A DNA stretch of 64,000 nucleotides from Rhodococcus sp. P-2 (GTDB lineage: Bacteria > Actinomycetota > Actinomycetes > Mycobacteriales > Mycobacteriaceae): NCBI RefSeq assembly GCF_016598535.1, contig NZ_CP066779.1:248001-312000 (forward strand). Reading direction: 5' to 3'. The notes under the pieces were generated by a model that saw nothing but the letters and a program-made list of their open reading frames with translations, ran no database searches and was not told the DNA's origin. Numbering within the stretch: position 1 is the stretch's first letter; every line of letters begins with the position of its first letter. Both the position numbers and the translations under genes were made by a program. Shown here in pieces: positions 8,229 to 16,893 of this stretch.

Positions 8229-9152
8229 TCACGCCGACTCGTCGTCGAGACGGCGCCGAAGCCAGGCACCTATATCGAGCGCAGCGCGGCGGGCAACAGG
8301 CGTTGGATGGTTTGTAAATCCGTGCGGGACATCAGGATAGAGGCGCAAGTCGACGTCGTTGCCTGCCGCCGACAGCCTTGCCACCATGGCGAGATTCTCG
8401 GCCAGGACCACGTCGTCGGATCCGATGACAACGAGGGTCGGGGGCAGGCTGCTCAGGTCTCCGAAGGTCGGAGAAATATCCGGGACAGTGCGATCACCGA
8501 CATGGCCGACGTAGGCTTCGATGAAGTATTCGTCGCCGATGGTGCGGCCGGCGGGAGTCTGAGCACTGACGTCGTACGTGCCGGCTTCCAACACGGCACC
8601 CGAGAACGACATGGCCAGACCTCGATCACGAAGCCGTAGCAATGTTGTCATCACCAAGGTTGCTCCCGCCGACATGCCACCGACGGCGAGCTTGGTTGTC
8701 CCGAATCGTTCGGCCGCGACATCGAGCAGCCACAAAGCGACTGCCTCACAGTCGTCCGGCGCTGCCGGCCAAGGGAACTCCGGTGCAAGCCGGTAATCGA
8801 CGGTAACCACTGCGACCCCGACTTCGTCGGCAAGTCTCGCACTTCGGGCGTCAGCGCTTGCCGCCGAACTCATGTAGAAGCCACCGCCCGGAAGATACAG
8901 ATAGACCCCGTTGACCACGCCATCTTTCGGTGTGACCACACGGACCGATATGGCTCGGCCGTCGACGTCGAGTATGTGCTCGACAGCTCGGGTCGGCGGC
9001 GCGGGATCAACCACTCTGGAAGCGCGCACCGCGAGCAGTTCCTGCAGAGAACTCGGACCGGTGCCAGCGGTCCGTGACTCGTAGAACGCACGCGTGATCG
9101 CCAACTCGTCGCCGGGTAGTCGTTCGACCAGTTCAGTCAGTGCAAGTTTCAC
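8229..9152 (-). CDS. Alpha/beta hydrolase, hormone-sensitive-lipase (family IV) type
   Basis: 307 residues from the GTG at 9152, which has gaggga 6 bases upstream. The oxyanion motif is LPGGGFYMSS (an LPGGG variant of HGGG), the nucleophile elbow is GGMSAGA, followed by GSDDVV (Asp) and PHGFTN (His), completing the triad. YRLAPEFPWPAAPDD is typical of family IV esterases. No signal peptide is present. It diverges from the secreted GH5 gene with about 170 bases between. It probably hydrolyses short-chain esters; the true substrate is unknown. Confidence 0.88.
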   Translation of the reverse strand: MKLALTELVERLPGDELAITRAFYESRTAGTGPSSLQELLAVRASRVVDPAPPTRAVEHILDVDGRAISVRVVTPKDGVVNGVYLYLPGGGFYMSSAASADARSARLADEVGVAVVTVDYRLAPEFPWPAAPDDCEAVALWLLDVAAERFGTTKLAVGGMSAGATLVMTTLLRLRDRGLAMSFSGAVLEAGTYDVSAQTPAGRTIGDEYFIEAYVGHVGDRTVPDISPTFGDLSSLPPTLVVIGSDDVVLAENLAMVARLSAAGNDVDLRLYPDVPHGFTNHPTPVARRAALDIGAWLRRRLDDESA

Positions 9153-9325
9153 AAATGCTCCCTCGGGTCGCGACGTGTCGACAATTCTCGCACCTCGAGT
9201 AGCAACTTCGAGTCGGCGTGCCCAGCAATGTAGTCGTGACGGGTATGTGCGAATTGCGCCGCAACAAGGACGTTCTCCCGCTAGCCTCAACTCGGAATTG
9301 GACGTTTGTCTAGAAAGGTCGACGG

Positions 9326-10789
9326 ATGCGTGCGCTGTTGCTTGCCACCCTTGCAATCCTGGCTGTCCAGCTTGCAGCCCCGGCGGCAAACGCTGCACCT
9401 CCGGAATCGGGCTGGACACTCCCCCGATTGACCGTCGCAGATCGAACGATCAAGGACGTCGACGGACGAACGGTGTTGCTCCGCGGCGTGAACGCCAACG
9501 GCCTCAATGACTACGCAACCAACGGCACCGGTCTACCCACCGTCACGCCGCTGGGAAGAACGGACTTCGCGCAGATGGCCGCGCTGGGCTTCAACGTCGT
9601 CCGACTCAACGTCGCGTGGTCCCTCCTCGAACCGACTCGCGGTGCATTCGACACTGCGTATGTCGACCGGATTCGAGGCGCAGTCCAGAACGCGAAAGAT
9701 CACGGCATCTACACCGTTCTCGACATGCATCAGGACGCATGGGGCCCGTATGTCGGCACCCCGAGCGACCAGTCGTGCCCGTCATTCATGCGGCCGGGAG
9801 TCGGCTGGGACGGCGCACCCGAATGGGCAACCCTGACCGGCGGATGGACAACCTGCAACATCGGTGGACTCCGGGAGGCTGCACCGGCGATCGGCCACGC
9901 CTTCCAGGCGTTCTACGACGACGAGCAAGGAATCCAGAGTCGCCTCGTGGCGACGTGGGCGAGGTTGGCCGCCGAGTTCAAAGGCGAACCAGCGGTAGCC
10001 GGATACGACCTGTTGAACGAACCGAATCCCGGCCTGCGCGACCCATTCACGGCAGCTGATCAGATCGGGCAGTTCTACAAGCGAGCCACCGACGCCATCA
10101 GACAGGCCGAAGTAGGCGGATTTCCGCACCTCGTGTTCTTCGAGCCCAGTGCGATCTGGTCGGCTTTCGGCTTCGACGCGCTGCCCCCACGCCAGTACCT
10201 GACCGATCCTCTGGTGGTCTTCTCGCCCCATCTTTACAGCGAATCGATAACAGTCAGTAGCGAATTCCCCGCAATCGAGGACGGATTCAAGATCGCCGAC
10301 CGCGCTGCCGCCTGGTACGACGCACCGTTGTGGACGGGCGAATGGGGCTGGTTCGGGGACGCCGACGAGCAGGGGGCAGACGTCGACCGCTTCGTCGACG
10401 CCACCGACCAGTACCGGATGGGCGGCGCCTGGTGGTCGTGGACGCAAGCGTGCGGTGACCCCCATCCGGTTCGAGACGGCAATACCCACCAGCCGCAAGG
10501 AAATCTGAATCGCATCGACTGCCCGTCCGGCGAATCACTCGGACTTGTAGAGGGATTCGCGGTTCCACTCTCGCGTGCTTATCCGCGAGCAGCGCCCGGC
10601 ACGCTGACGAAGGTATCGCGTGACGGGTTTGCCGGGAGCGGCACGGGGCGGGTCGAGGCCTGGTACCCGGGCACCGGACGGCCACAACTCGAGACCACGA
10701 ATCTCACCGACGTCCGCCTGGACCCGATCGAAGGCGGTTGGCAACTGATCGGCCACGCCGACGGCGAATACGCGGTGAAAGCGACCTGA
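9326..10789 (+). CDS. Secreted GH5 glycoside hydrolase, endoglycosylceramidase-like
   Basis: 487 residues with a clean signal peptide (residues 1-23, cut near ANA-AP) and a ribosome site gaaaggt upstream. The GH5 TIM barrel has YDLLNEPNPG with the acid/base Glu232 and WTGEWGWFG with the nucleophile Glu339. The motifs VLDMHQDAW and SPHLYS, and a beta-sandwich C-terminal domain (about 400-487), resemble rhodococcal endoglycoceramidases (EGCase/EGALC), which cut the glycan-ceramide bond. Sterol or lipid glycosides are possible alternatives. It is secreted, and monocistronic by position. Confidence 0.85.
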   Translation: MRALLLATLAILAVQLAAPAANAAPPESGWTLPRLTVADRTIKDVDGRTVLLRGVNANGLNDYATNGTGLPTVTPLGRTDFAQMAALGFNVVRLNVAWSLLEPTRGAFDTAYVDRIRGAVQNAKDHGIYTVLDMHQDAWGPYVGTPSDQSCPSFMRPGVGWDGAPEWATLTGGWTTCNIGGLREAAPAIGHAFQAFYDDEQGIQSRLVATWARLAAEFKGEPAVAGYDLLNEPNPGLRDPFTAADQIGQFYKRATDAIRQAEVGGFPHLVFFEPSAIWSAFGFDALPPRQYLTDPLVVFSPHLYSESITVSSEFPAIEDGFKIADRAAAWYDAPLWTGEWGWFGDADEQGADVDRFVDATDQYRMGGAWWSWTQACGDPHPVRDGNTHQPQGNLNRIDCPSGESLGLVEGFAVPLSRAYPRAAPGTLTKVSRDGFAGSGTGRVEAWYPGTGRPQLETTNLTDVRLDPIEGGWQLIGHADGEYAVKAT

Positions 10790-10839
10790 TCGGACACTCA
10801 CCCGGCTGTCCCACGTCCACACCACGTGAAAGCGCGGTG

Positions 10840-11502
10840 TCAGAAGATTCCGCCGATTCCCTTGCCGATCAGTACAACTCCGACGACCAAGATCAACACG
10901 CTCATCACCGTGGTGTTGTTGTCCTGGAGCCAGACCTTGAGCTTGGCCAACGGCTCGCGCAGGCGGTCAGCAGCCACCACGTATCCGACGACAGGTATCG
11001 CCACCGTTGAACTGGCGATGATCGTGAAGACGAGGACGGAGGCGATCACTCCACTGGTTGCCAGCGACGCCGAACCGATCGACACTCCTGCCGCGATGCA
11101 CATCAGCAGGTTCTTCGGGTTGATCGCGGCGAGGGCGAATCCTAGGCCCAACCCCTTGACCGCGGTCATCTCGTCGATGGCGTGCATCCACTTCGGCGTT
11201 TCGTGTTCACCGCTGCGCCCTCGCCATTGCTTGACTCCGACCACCAACAGGAGGACGCCCAGCGCCAGTTTGATCCACGAAGCAGTGGTGGACGGTCCAT
11301 CGTCCGAGGTGCTCAGTGCGCTGGAAAGAAGGACGAAAAGAAATGTGGCAATGAAGATTCCGAGTAGCCAGCCCACCGCGAAACCGATGCTCGTGCTACC
11401 GGCGCGCTTGGAGAGCAACATCAAGATCGTCGCGATGACGGCCACCGGGGAGACGGCGACACCGACGGCTATGGGGAGGAGATCTCCGATAACGGATCCC
11501 AT
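10840..11502 (-). CDS. GAP/Sap-family (LysE-like) membrane protein
   Basis: A 220-residue protein with six hydrophobic segments. It starts LLPIAVGVAVSPVAVIATILML and has a middle loop containing AAINPKNLLMCIAAG, a typical GAP (PF11139) arrangement in the LysE superfamily. In mycobacteria, GAP moves glycopeptidolipids across the membrane; other members have no known cargo. It converges on the GH5 gene with no obvious terminator. Regulation is not evident. Confidence 0.8.
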   Translation of the reverse strand: MGSVIGDLLPIAVGVAVSPVAVIATILMLLSKRAGSTSIGFAVGWLLGIFIATFLFVLLSSALSTSDDGPSTTASWIKLALGVLLLVVGVKQWRGRSGEHETPKWMHAIDEMTAVKGLGLGFALAAINPKNLLMCIAAGVSIGSASLATSGVIASVLVFTIIASSTVAIPVVGYVVAADRLREPLAKLKVWLQDNNTTVMSVLILVVGVVLIGKGIGGIF

Positions 11503-11637
11503 GTCAACACTCGTTTCTCATCGGGACGCAGTCGATACCGCTGCGCGACAATGCTGACACTGTGAGCGCCTGCGTAATTCATGCCTCGTTCGAAAGGGAT
11601 GAGTGCCCGGACCGCCGTACCTCTCACTCGCCCCGAG

Positions 11638-13230
11638 TCAGTTCGTCTGTGCCTGTTGGAACGCAGCGGCAACGCCCCCGACGTCGCCCCCGACTTGGAA
11701 GACTCCACGAGGCAGATCGGGAAATACTGCATCGCTGACGGCTACGACGAACAGAAGTCGGCGATCATCGGGGGTGATCATGTAACCGGACAGCGCCTGA
11801 AGGGTCACTATCAACCGGCCTGTGTCGGGTTCGACGTCGGCAGACGTTCCCGTCTTACCGATGATCTTCCCCTTCGCGGGACTGTCGGCCCCGACGCCGG
11901 ACAACGAACCGCGCTCACCGAGTACCGGTTGACCGGCCCAGAACGTGTCGGCCCAGGGCTGCTGGTCCACCCAGTCGAGCCAGTCGACGACTGCCGCGGG
12001 TGTCGCTTGTGACGGATCTCCGCCTTGACCGTCCATCACCACAAGATCAGACGCTGCAATACCTGCCTTCTCGGCGAGTGCCCTGACGGTCGGTAAGCCG
12101 TCGCCGCACGACGACGATCCTTCCGCTACCGCCAACAGACACAGGAAGGTGTTCGCGCCGGTGTTGTAGCTGGTCGCGAGGATCATCCCTCCCGACTCCG
12201 AAAGTGGTGCCGATCGAAGGCTCGCAACCTGACGACTGCCGGTATACGTCCGATCGGCAGGCAGAGCAGCTGCGTCGTTGGTCCGAGATACCGTTTCAAC
12301 CTCGATTCCGTTGCGACGCAATGCCTCTACGAACAGCTGCCGGGCCCACGACGGTGCATCGGTGATGCGGTGGACAGTCAGCGACGTCTTTCCAGCCGGT
12401 ACCGACCCGGTCACGTTGATCTGGGTGGGATCGGTCGGGTCCGCTGCTGCCTTCAGTGTCGAGTCGCTACCTTCTTCACCGGTGGTGACCTGCGCATCGA
12501 CGCGGAACAGGCTGTTCCCGGGAAGCATGTCGATGGTGGCGGGCTCACCTACCGCACCCGGCCGGGCCTGGATATCGACGAGATTGTCGTTGACGAAGAT
12601 CGACGGAACGAGGCCTTCGACCGTCGCGTAGGTGTCCCACAGACGAGGGTCGACGAGGACGTCGCCTTTGACACGAGTGATGCCGGCGCCGGCTACTTGT
12701 CGGGCGAGATCATTCAGTCCCGCAAGGGGATCGCCGGGCGCGAGAACGGCTCCGGGTAGGGCGTCGGCGTACACGTGGTCGATTCCGTCGGTGGCGAAGT
12801 CGAATCGACCCTGCGCCGCATTGCGCCCACCGAGCGCAAGGTCGCCGGAGCCGACGAGCACGAGATCTCCGGCGAGAGTGCCGTCGACGGGAACGGAGGT
12901 GGCATATACGGGGGTCGAGACGGTGTGGTCAACGCCGAGGGTGTCGTAGGTGGTGCCGACGGTGAAATGTTTGGTCTGCGAGGCCAGAAACATCGAGTTG
13001 TCCGCGTTGTTGCTGTAGATCACCTCGTCTGTGTCGGGGTCGACCACGAGATACGACCAGTTAGCCATGGAGTAGGGATCGGTGGTCATGATGCGGGTTG
13101 CCTCGTCCGGAATCTGGAGCATCGGAGTCGATGTGACACCGGAATTCGACGGCTGCGCCGAACATGCGGTGAGGACTACGCCGACGCTGACCAAAGCAAC
13201 AACGGCGCGAACTGATGTGGTGGACGACAT
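11638..13230 (-). CDS. D-alanyl-D-alanine carboxypeptidase lipoprotein, DacB/PBP4 (S13) type
   Basis: 530 residues from the ATG at 13230 (ribosome site caggag). The signal peptide ends in a lipobox, VVLTAC, with lipid-bearing Cys23. Penicillin-binding motifs are in order: SQTK (Ser84, Lys87), SYN in the middle (ILATSYNTGAN) and KTG near the C-terminus (GKTGTS). A long insert between the first two motifs (about 100-330) is characteristic of peptidase S13. It should trim or cleave peptidoglycan stem peptides outside the membrane. Head-to-head with a class-C-type serine hydrolase, with nested palindromes between them. Confidence 0.85.
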   Translation of the reverse strand: MSSTTSVRAVVALVSVGVVLTACSAQPSNSGVTSTPMLQIPDEATRIMTTDPYSMANWSYLVVDPDTDEVIYSNNADNSMFLASQTKHFTVGTTYDTLGVDHTVSTPVYATSVPVDGTLAGDLVLVGSGDLALGGRNAAQGRFDFATDGIDHVYADALPGAVLAPGDPLAGLNDLARQVAGAGITRVKGDVLVDPRLWDTYATVEGLVPSIFVNDNLVDIQARPGAVGEPATIDMLPGNSLFRVDAQVTTGEEGSDSTLKAAADPTDPTQINVTGSVPAGKTSLTVHRITDAPSWARQLFVEALRRNGIEVETVSRTNDAAALPADRTYTGSRQVASLRSAPLSESGGMILATSYNTGANTFLCLLAVAEGSSSCGDGLPTVRALAEKAGIAASDLVVMDGQGGDPSQATPAAVVDWLDWVDQQPWADTFWAGQPVLGERGSLSGVGADSPAKGKIIGKTGTSADVEPDTGRLIVTLQALSGYMITPDDRRLLFVVAVSDAVFPDLPRGVFQVGGDVGGVAAAFQQAQTN

Positions 13231-13270
13231 GGACACTCCTGAGGATTCATGACTGATTTGACGTAATTTA

Positions 13271-13283
13271 CTGCAAAGTGCAG
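13271..13283. promoter_or_regulatory. Palindrome between two divergent DD-peptidase genes
   Basis: CTGCAAAGTGCAG is a perfect 5-bp inverted repeat around 3 bases. It is followed at once by CATGCAATGTGCAG, repeating the TGCA half-sites. It lies in the 86-base divergent promoter and is a candidate operator, possibly for the PadR regulator encoded downstream. Confidence 0.5.
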
Positions 13284-13316
13284 CATGCAATGTGCAGTAT
13301 CACTTAAAGTCTTTTC

Positions 13317-14642
13317 ATGAACTCTTACGGGAAGTCGACAGCACGACACGACGCCAAGGTTCGCAAAGTGGCCGTCGCCGGCATCGCCACGGCGTTGTTT
13401 CTCTCAGCCTGTTCGTCCGCAACCGATTCCGCGTCCCCCTCCTCGTCTGCGCCGACCTCCGCCGGGTCGACTGGCAGCGCCGTCTTGTCTTTCGACAGCG
13501 CTGCAATGGATTCCGTCGTCTCCGAGAAGGCGGAGGGATTCCGCGAGATCGCGATGGTGGTCATGATCACGACACCGACACAGAAGTACGTCAACACATG
13601 GGGTTCGGTCCGAGAAGGCGTCAACGAGCCTCCCACTCTGGACACCAAGGTTCGCGTGGGCTCGAACACCAAGACCTGGACCGGCACGGCAATCCTGCAG
13701 TTGGTCGACGAGGGCAAGCTGGCGGTAACCGATCCGGTCAGCAAGTTCCGCCCCGATGTCCCCAACGGCGACAACATCACGATCGGCGACCTACTCGACA
13801 TGCGTAGCGGCCTGTACAACTACACCGAAACCCTCGAACTCAACCAGGCGCTCGACGAGCAACCGGAGCGAGTGTGGACACCCGAGGAGCTGCTGGCGAT
13901 GGGGCTGAGCCAGCCGCCGTATTTCGCGCCAGACACCGGCTATCACTACTCCAACACCAATACCGTTCTCCTCGGCTTGATCGCCGAGCAGCTGGACGGC
14001 AAGCCGATTCAGCAGATCTTCGCGGACCGGTTCTTCGGGCCACTCGCACTCGCCGGGACATCGTTTCCTGCGAACACCGACACCAGCATCCCGACGCCCT
14101 ATGCAAACGGGTACACCTACAGCGGGAACGTCGAAACGCTCGGCGAAGGCAAACAAGCGCTCCCACAATCTCGCCTCGACGCGATCGCCGCAGGCACCGA
14201 AAGGCCGACCGACACCACGACGCACAATCCTTCGTGGACATGGTCCGCAGGTCAGGGAATCTCTACTGCGAACGACATGGCGACATGGGTCAAAGCTCTA
14301 GGCACCGGTTCGCTCCTGAGTCCGGCCACCCAGGAATTGCGTGTGAACAGTGTGCAACCCACAGATGGCGAGGGATCTGCGGGATACGGATACGGCATCG
14401 CTCAAATGGGTCCGATGTACGGCCATATCGGCGAACTTCCCGGCTACAACTCGTTCATGGGGTACGACCCGGTCAACGATGTGACCATGGTGGTGTGGGG
14501 AAATCTGGCACCAACCGCTGACGGTTTCGCACCGGCGTCTGCCGTCGCCGGCGCGCTCGTCCCCTTCATCTACGGCAAACCTGCGCAGGACGCATCCGAC
14601 GACATCGCCGACACCGAGGATGCGAACGGCGAAGGGAAGTGA
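13317..14642 (+). CDS. Serine beta-lactamase-like lipoprotein (class C/DD-peptidase type)
   Basis: 441 residues. The signal peptide ends in lipobox LSAC (Cys32), followed by a Ser/Ala/Thr-rich linker. Catalytic motifs are SNTK (Ser116, Lys119), YSN (in YHYSNTN) and HxG (HIGELPG), the pattern of PF00144 enzymes such as Streptomyces R61 DD-peptidase. The C-terminus is acidic. It is divergent from the S13 peptidase and followed after 43 bases by a PadR gene on the same strand. The ATG at 13317 has no strong ribosome site, so a leaderless transcript or a later start is possible. It probably acts on cell-wall peptides or esters. Confidence 0.83.
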   Translation: MNSYGKSTARHDAKVRKVAVAGIATALFLSACSSATDSASPSSSAPTSAGSTGSAVLSFDSAAMDSVVSEKAEGFREIAMVVMITTPTQKYVNTWGSVREGVNEPPTLDTKVRVGSNTKTWTGTAILQLVDEGKLAVTDPVSKFRPDVPNGDNITIGDLLDMRSGLYNYTETLELNQALDEQPERVWTPEELLAMGLSQPPYFAPDTGYHYSNTNTVLLGLIAEQLDGKPIQQIFADRFFGPLALAGTSFPANTDTSIPTPYANGYTYSGNVETLGEGKQALPQSRLDAIAAGTERPTDTTTHNPSWTWSAGQGISTANDMATWVKALGTGSLLSPATQELRVNSVQPTDGEGSAGYGYGIAQMGPMYGHIGELPGYNSFMGYDPVNDVTMVVWGNLAPTADGFAPASAVAGALVPFIYGKPAQDASDDIADTEDANGEGK

Positions 14643-14685
14643 CACTTGTAGGCTTGGATGCCAACCGCGGAGCGAAGGGAGCCAT

Positions 14686-15324
14686 GTGGCTCAGCGTGAT
14701 CTCACACCCACCTCGTACATGATCCTGGGACTGCTGACAGCCAAGGACTGGTCCGCATACGAAATCGCCGAGCAGGTCGGACGCGGGGTCGCCGAGTTGT
14801 GGCCCAGCGCGGACCGCCAGCGATACAACGCGCCCAAGATATTGCTCGAACGCGGCCTGGTCACGGCGACCACGGTCACCAAAGGCACTCAGCGCTCACG
14901 CACTGTCTACTCCATCACCGACGAAGGCCGAACAGCACTGAGCGACTGGCTCGCGACCCAGACCACGCCCCCCGCCTTGCAGTTCGAAGGCATGATCCGC
15001 GTGATCTTCGCCCACCAAGGCACGATCGACGACCTGCGGTCCACCCTGACTACCACGCGCGAACAAGCTGCTCGATCCCGAAGTCTGTTCGTCTCACACG
15101 CACAACGAATTTCGGCCCCCGAAGCCGGCACACTCCCCCAACAAAATCACCTGATGGCACTGGCCAACCGATTCATGATCGGCCACTTCAACCACATCGC
15201 AGAATGGGCCGACTGGGCGTTGGAAGAAACTGCCGACTGGCCCGACACGGTGCAACCCGCAACAACCCACCGAGAGCGCACCATGTCCACCCTCGCCCGT
15301 GCGATAGACGACGGAAGTAGCTAG
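14686..15324 (+). CDS. PadR-family transcriptional regulator
   Basis: 212 residues from the GTG at 14686 (aagggag upstream). The PadR winged helix is at the N-terminus (LTPTSYMILGLLTAKDWSAYEIAEQV), with the wing at RSRTVYSITDEGRTALSDWL; the C-terminal part is a Vir_Cterm-like helical dimerisation domain. It is probably co-transcribed with the upstream serine hydrolase. PadR proteins usually repress neighbouring genes and respond to small aromatics or cell-envelope drugs; here the palindromes near 13271 are a natural target. Confidence 0.88.
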   Translation: MAQRDLTPTSYMILGLLTAKDWSAYEIAEQVGRGVAELWPSADRQRYNAPKILLERGLVTATTVTKGTQRSRTVYSITDEGRTALSDWLATQTTPPALQFEGMIRVIFAHQGTIDDLRSTLTTTREQAARSRSLFVSHAQRISAPEAGTLPQQNHLMALANRFMIGHFNHIAEWADWALEETADWPDTVQPATTHRERTMSTLARAIDDGSS

Positions 15325-15330
15325 CTTCCG
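15312..15330. terminator. Hairpin at the end of the padR gene
   Basis: CGGAAG / CTTCCG arms around a 7-base loop that contains the padR stop codon. It sits between convergent genes. There is no T-tract, so this is a weak terminator call. Confidence 0.4.
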
Positions 15331-15368
15331 CAGCGAAGACCGAAGTGGGCCGGTTCGACGGTATCGAG

Positions 15369-16790
15369 CTACTTCGCGCAGCCGCTGCCCTCGAACGCAA
15401 GCTTGGATGTATATTGACCGTCCGGCAGATACTGTCCCATCACTGCTTTCTCGTCACCGGGCGTCCGAGTATCGTGCGCGGCGTGACCGAAGTCCTTGGC
15501 CGGCAGCATGTTCCGCATGATCAGAAGCGAATCGTCGAGATGGCCTGCGCCGTCACCGGCCGGTGAGAGCGACAACCACGACACCCCACATTCCTTCGTA
15601 GCGTTTGCAGGTCGGTCTTCAGGCAGCGACGCGACAATCGTGTAGCGCCCCGCTGCATCGGTGGCCACCTGCTCGTCGAAAAGACACGTGGCTACCTTCG
15701 TCGTCGCCAGCGATTCATTGCTGCACATCGACCAGAACCGCATGTCGACTGCACTGTCGAGATTCTTTGCGCCGGTTGTCGTCTCAGGAGTCCTCGGCAA
15801 CTCTCCCCGAAGTACCAGAACTTCACCGAACCCGCGATTGACTTCGGCCGTGACGTAGCTGTTGTCGATGTTGGAGTACTGCCCGCCAACACGCTGAGGT
15901 GTGCCATCGCATTTGCCGAGATAGGTACACCCGAGCGTGAACTCGGCGCTGTAGTAAGCCCGCCAGACAGGCGTCTGCTCGGAAGGGAAGGTCGAAGGCT
16001 TGCCCGGTTGGTCACGCAATGCCTTGTACGTGTCCAGCGGCAGCGACGCCGGCTTCAAGATTCCATTGTCCGCACCGACCGCCGAACACAGATCCTCCCC
16101 ACGCAACACCCGACCATCGGAAAGGCGCAACTCTGGCTCCGGCAGTCCGACTCCACCAGTGAGATCACGCCCATTGTCGGGAAGGTAGATGCGATAAAGC
16201 AGGCTTATCCGGTCCTGGCCCGGCACACCGGCATACAAGGTGTTGGGTTTCGGTTCTGCAGGCGATGCCTCGTTGCGGACCGACGCCGTATACGACCTGG
16301 CACCGTCATTCGATCGATCGGCACCGGGAAGATAGGTGTTGTGTGAGCCTGCGTCCGGGGCCGTCGAAATGTCATTGAGAACGGCGGTGGGCATAGCGGT
16401 TGCTGCGTTGTACGAGTTCAAGGACTGATAGCGCGCATGCGCATATTGCCCTCGAACAACCAACTCGGCATCCTCGGGGATTGTGAACTGCGCAGCCCAA
16501 TAGATGGCCGCGGTGTCGGGAAAGGCGTAGTTGAGTTGCGGGTCCGCGCGCTCGGGATTGATCGGCACCGACCAGAAGCAGGTCGACACCGGATGCTCGA
16601 CATCAGGACCGCCGGATCCGAAATCGACAGAGCCGAATCCTGATCCGCTCGACGAACCGGTTTCGGACCCGGTCGACGAACCGAAATCGACAGAGCCGAT
16701 CGCCGGCGCGGCAACCGCGGACCCCGCCCCGGCAAACACAGTGATCGCGCTCAGCGCCACCGCAGCTACGAGTGTTCTTGACGAATGCAT
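15369..16790 (-). CDS. Secreted protein of unknown function
   Basis: 473 residues from the ATG at 16790 (aaggag 7 bases upstream). The signal peptide is cut near AVAAP. Just after it comes an imperfect duplicated motif, IGSVDFGSS ... FGSVDFGSGG, separated by a Ser/Gly/Thr linker. The rest is a globular beta-rich domain with several Cys that could form disulfides (TCFWSVP, LGCTYLGKCDG, MCSNES, TKECGVSW, SGCAK). I do not recognise the family; proteins of this look occur in rhodococci and mycobacteria as conserved secreted proteins. Convergent with padR. Confidence 0.8.
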   Translation of the reverse strand: MHSSRTLVAAVALSAITVFAGAGSAVAAPAIGSVDFGSSTGSETGSSSGSGFGSVDFGSGGPDVEHPVSTCFWSVPINPERADPQLNYAFPDTAAIYWAAQFTIPEDAELVVRGQYAHARYQSLNSYNAATAMPTAVLNDISTAPDAGSHNTYLPGADRSNDGARSYTASVRNEASPAEPKPNTLYAGVPGQDRISLLYRIYLPDNGRDLTGGVGLPEPELRLSDGRVLRGEDLCSAVGADNGILKPASLPLDTYKALRDQPGKPSTFPSEQTPVWRAYYSAEFTLGCTYLGKCDGTPQRVGGQYSNIDNSYVTAEVNRGFGEVLVLRGELPRTPETTTGAKNLDSAVDMRFWSMCSNESLATTKVATCLFDEQVATDAAGRYTIVASLPEDRPANATKECGVSWLSLSPAGDGAGHLDDSLLIMRNMLPAKDFGHAAHDTRTPGDEKAVMGQYLPDGQYTSKLAFEGSGCAK

Positions 16791-16893
16791 AGCGCTCCTT
16801 GTGAGATAGCTGAAAAACAGGGATTGAACGATCACGAGCGAGTGCTCCCGCTCGAACGACGAGGGACCGTCACGAGGTCGGCGGTCCGCACTA

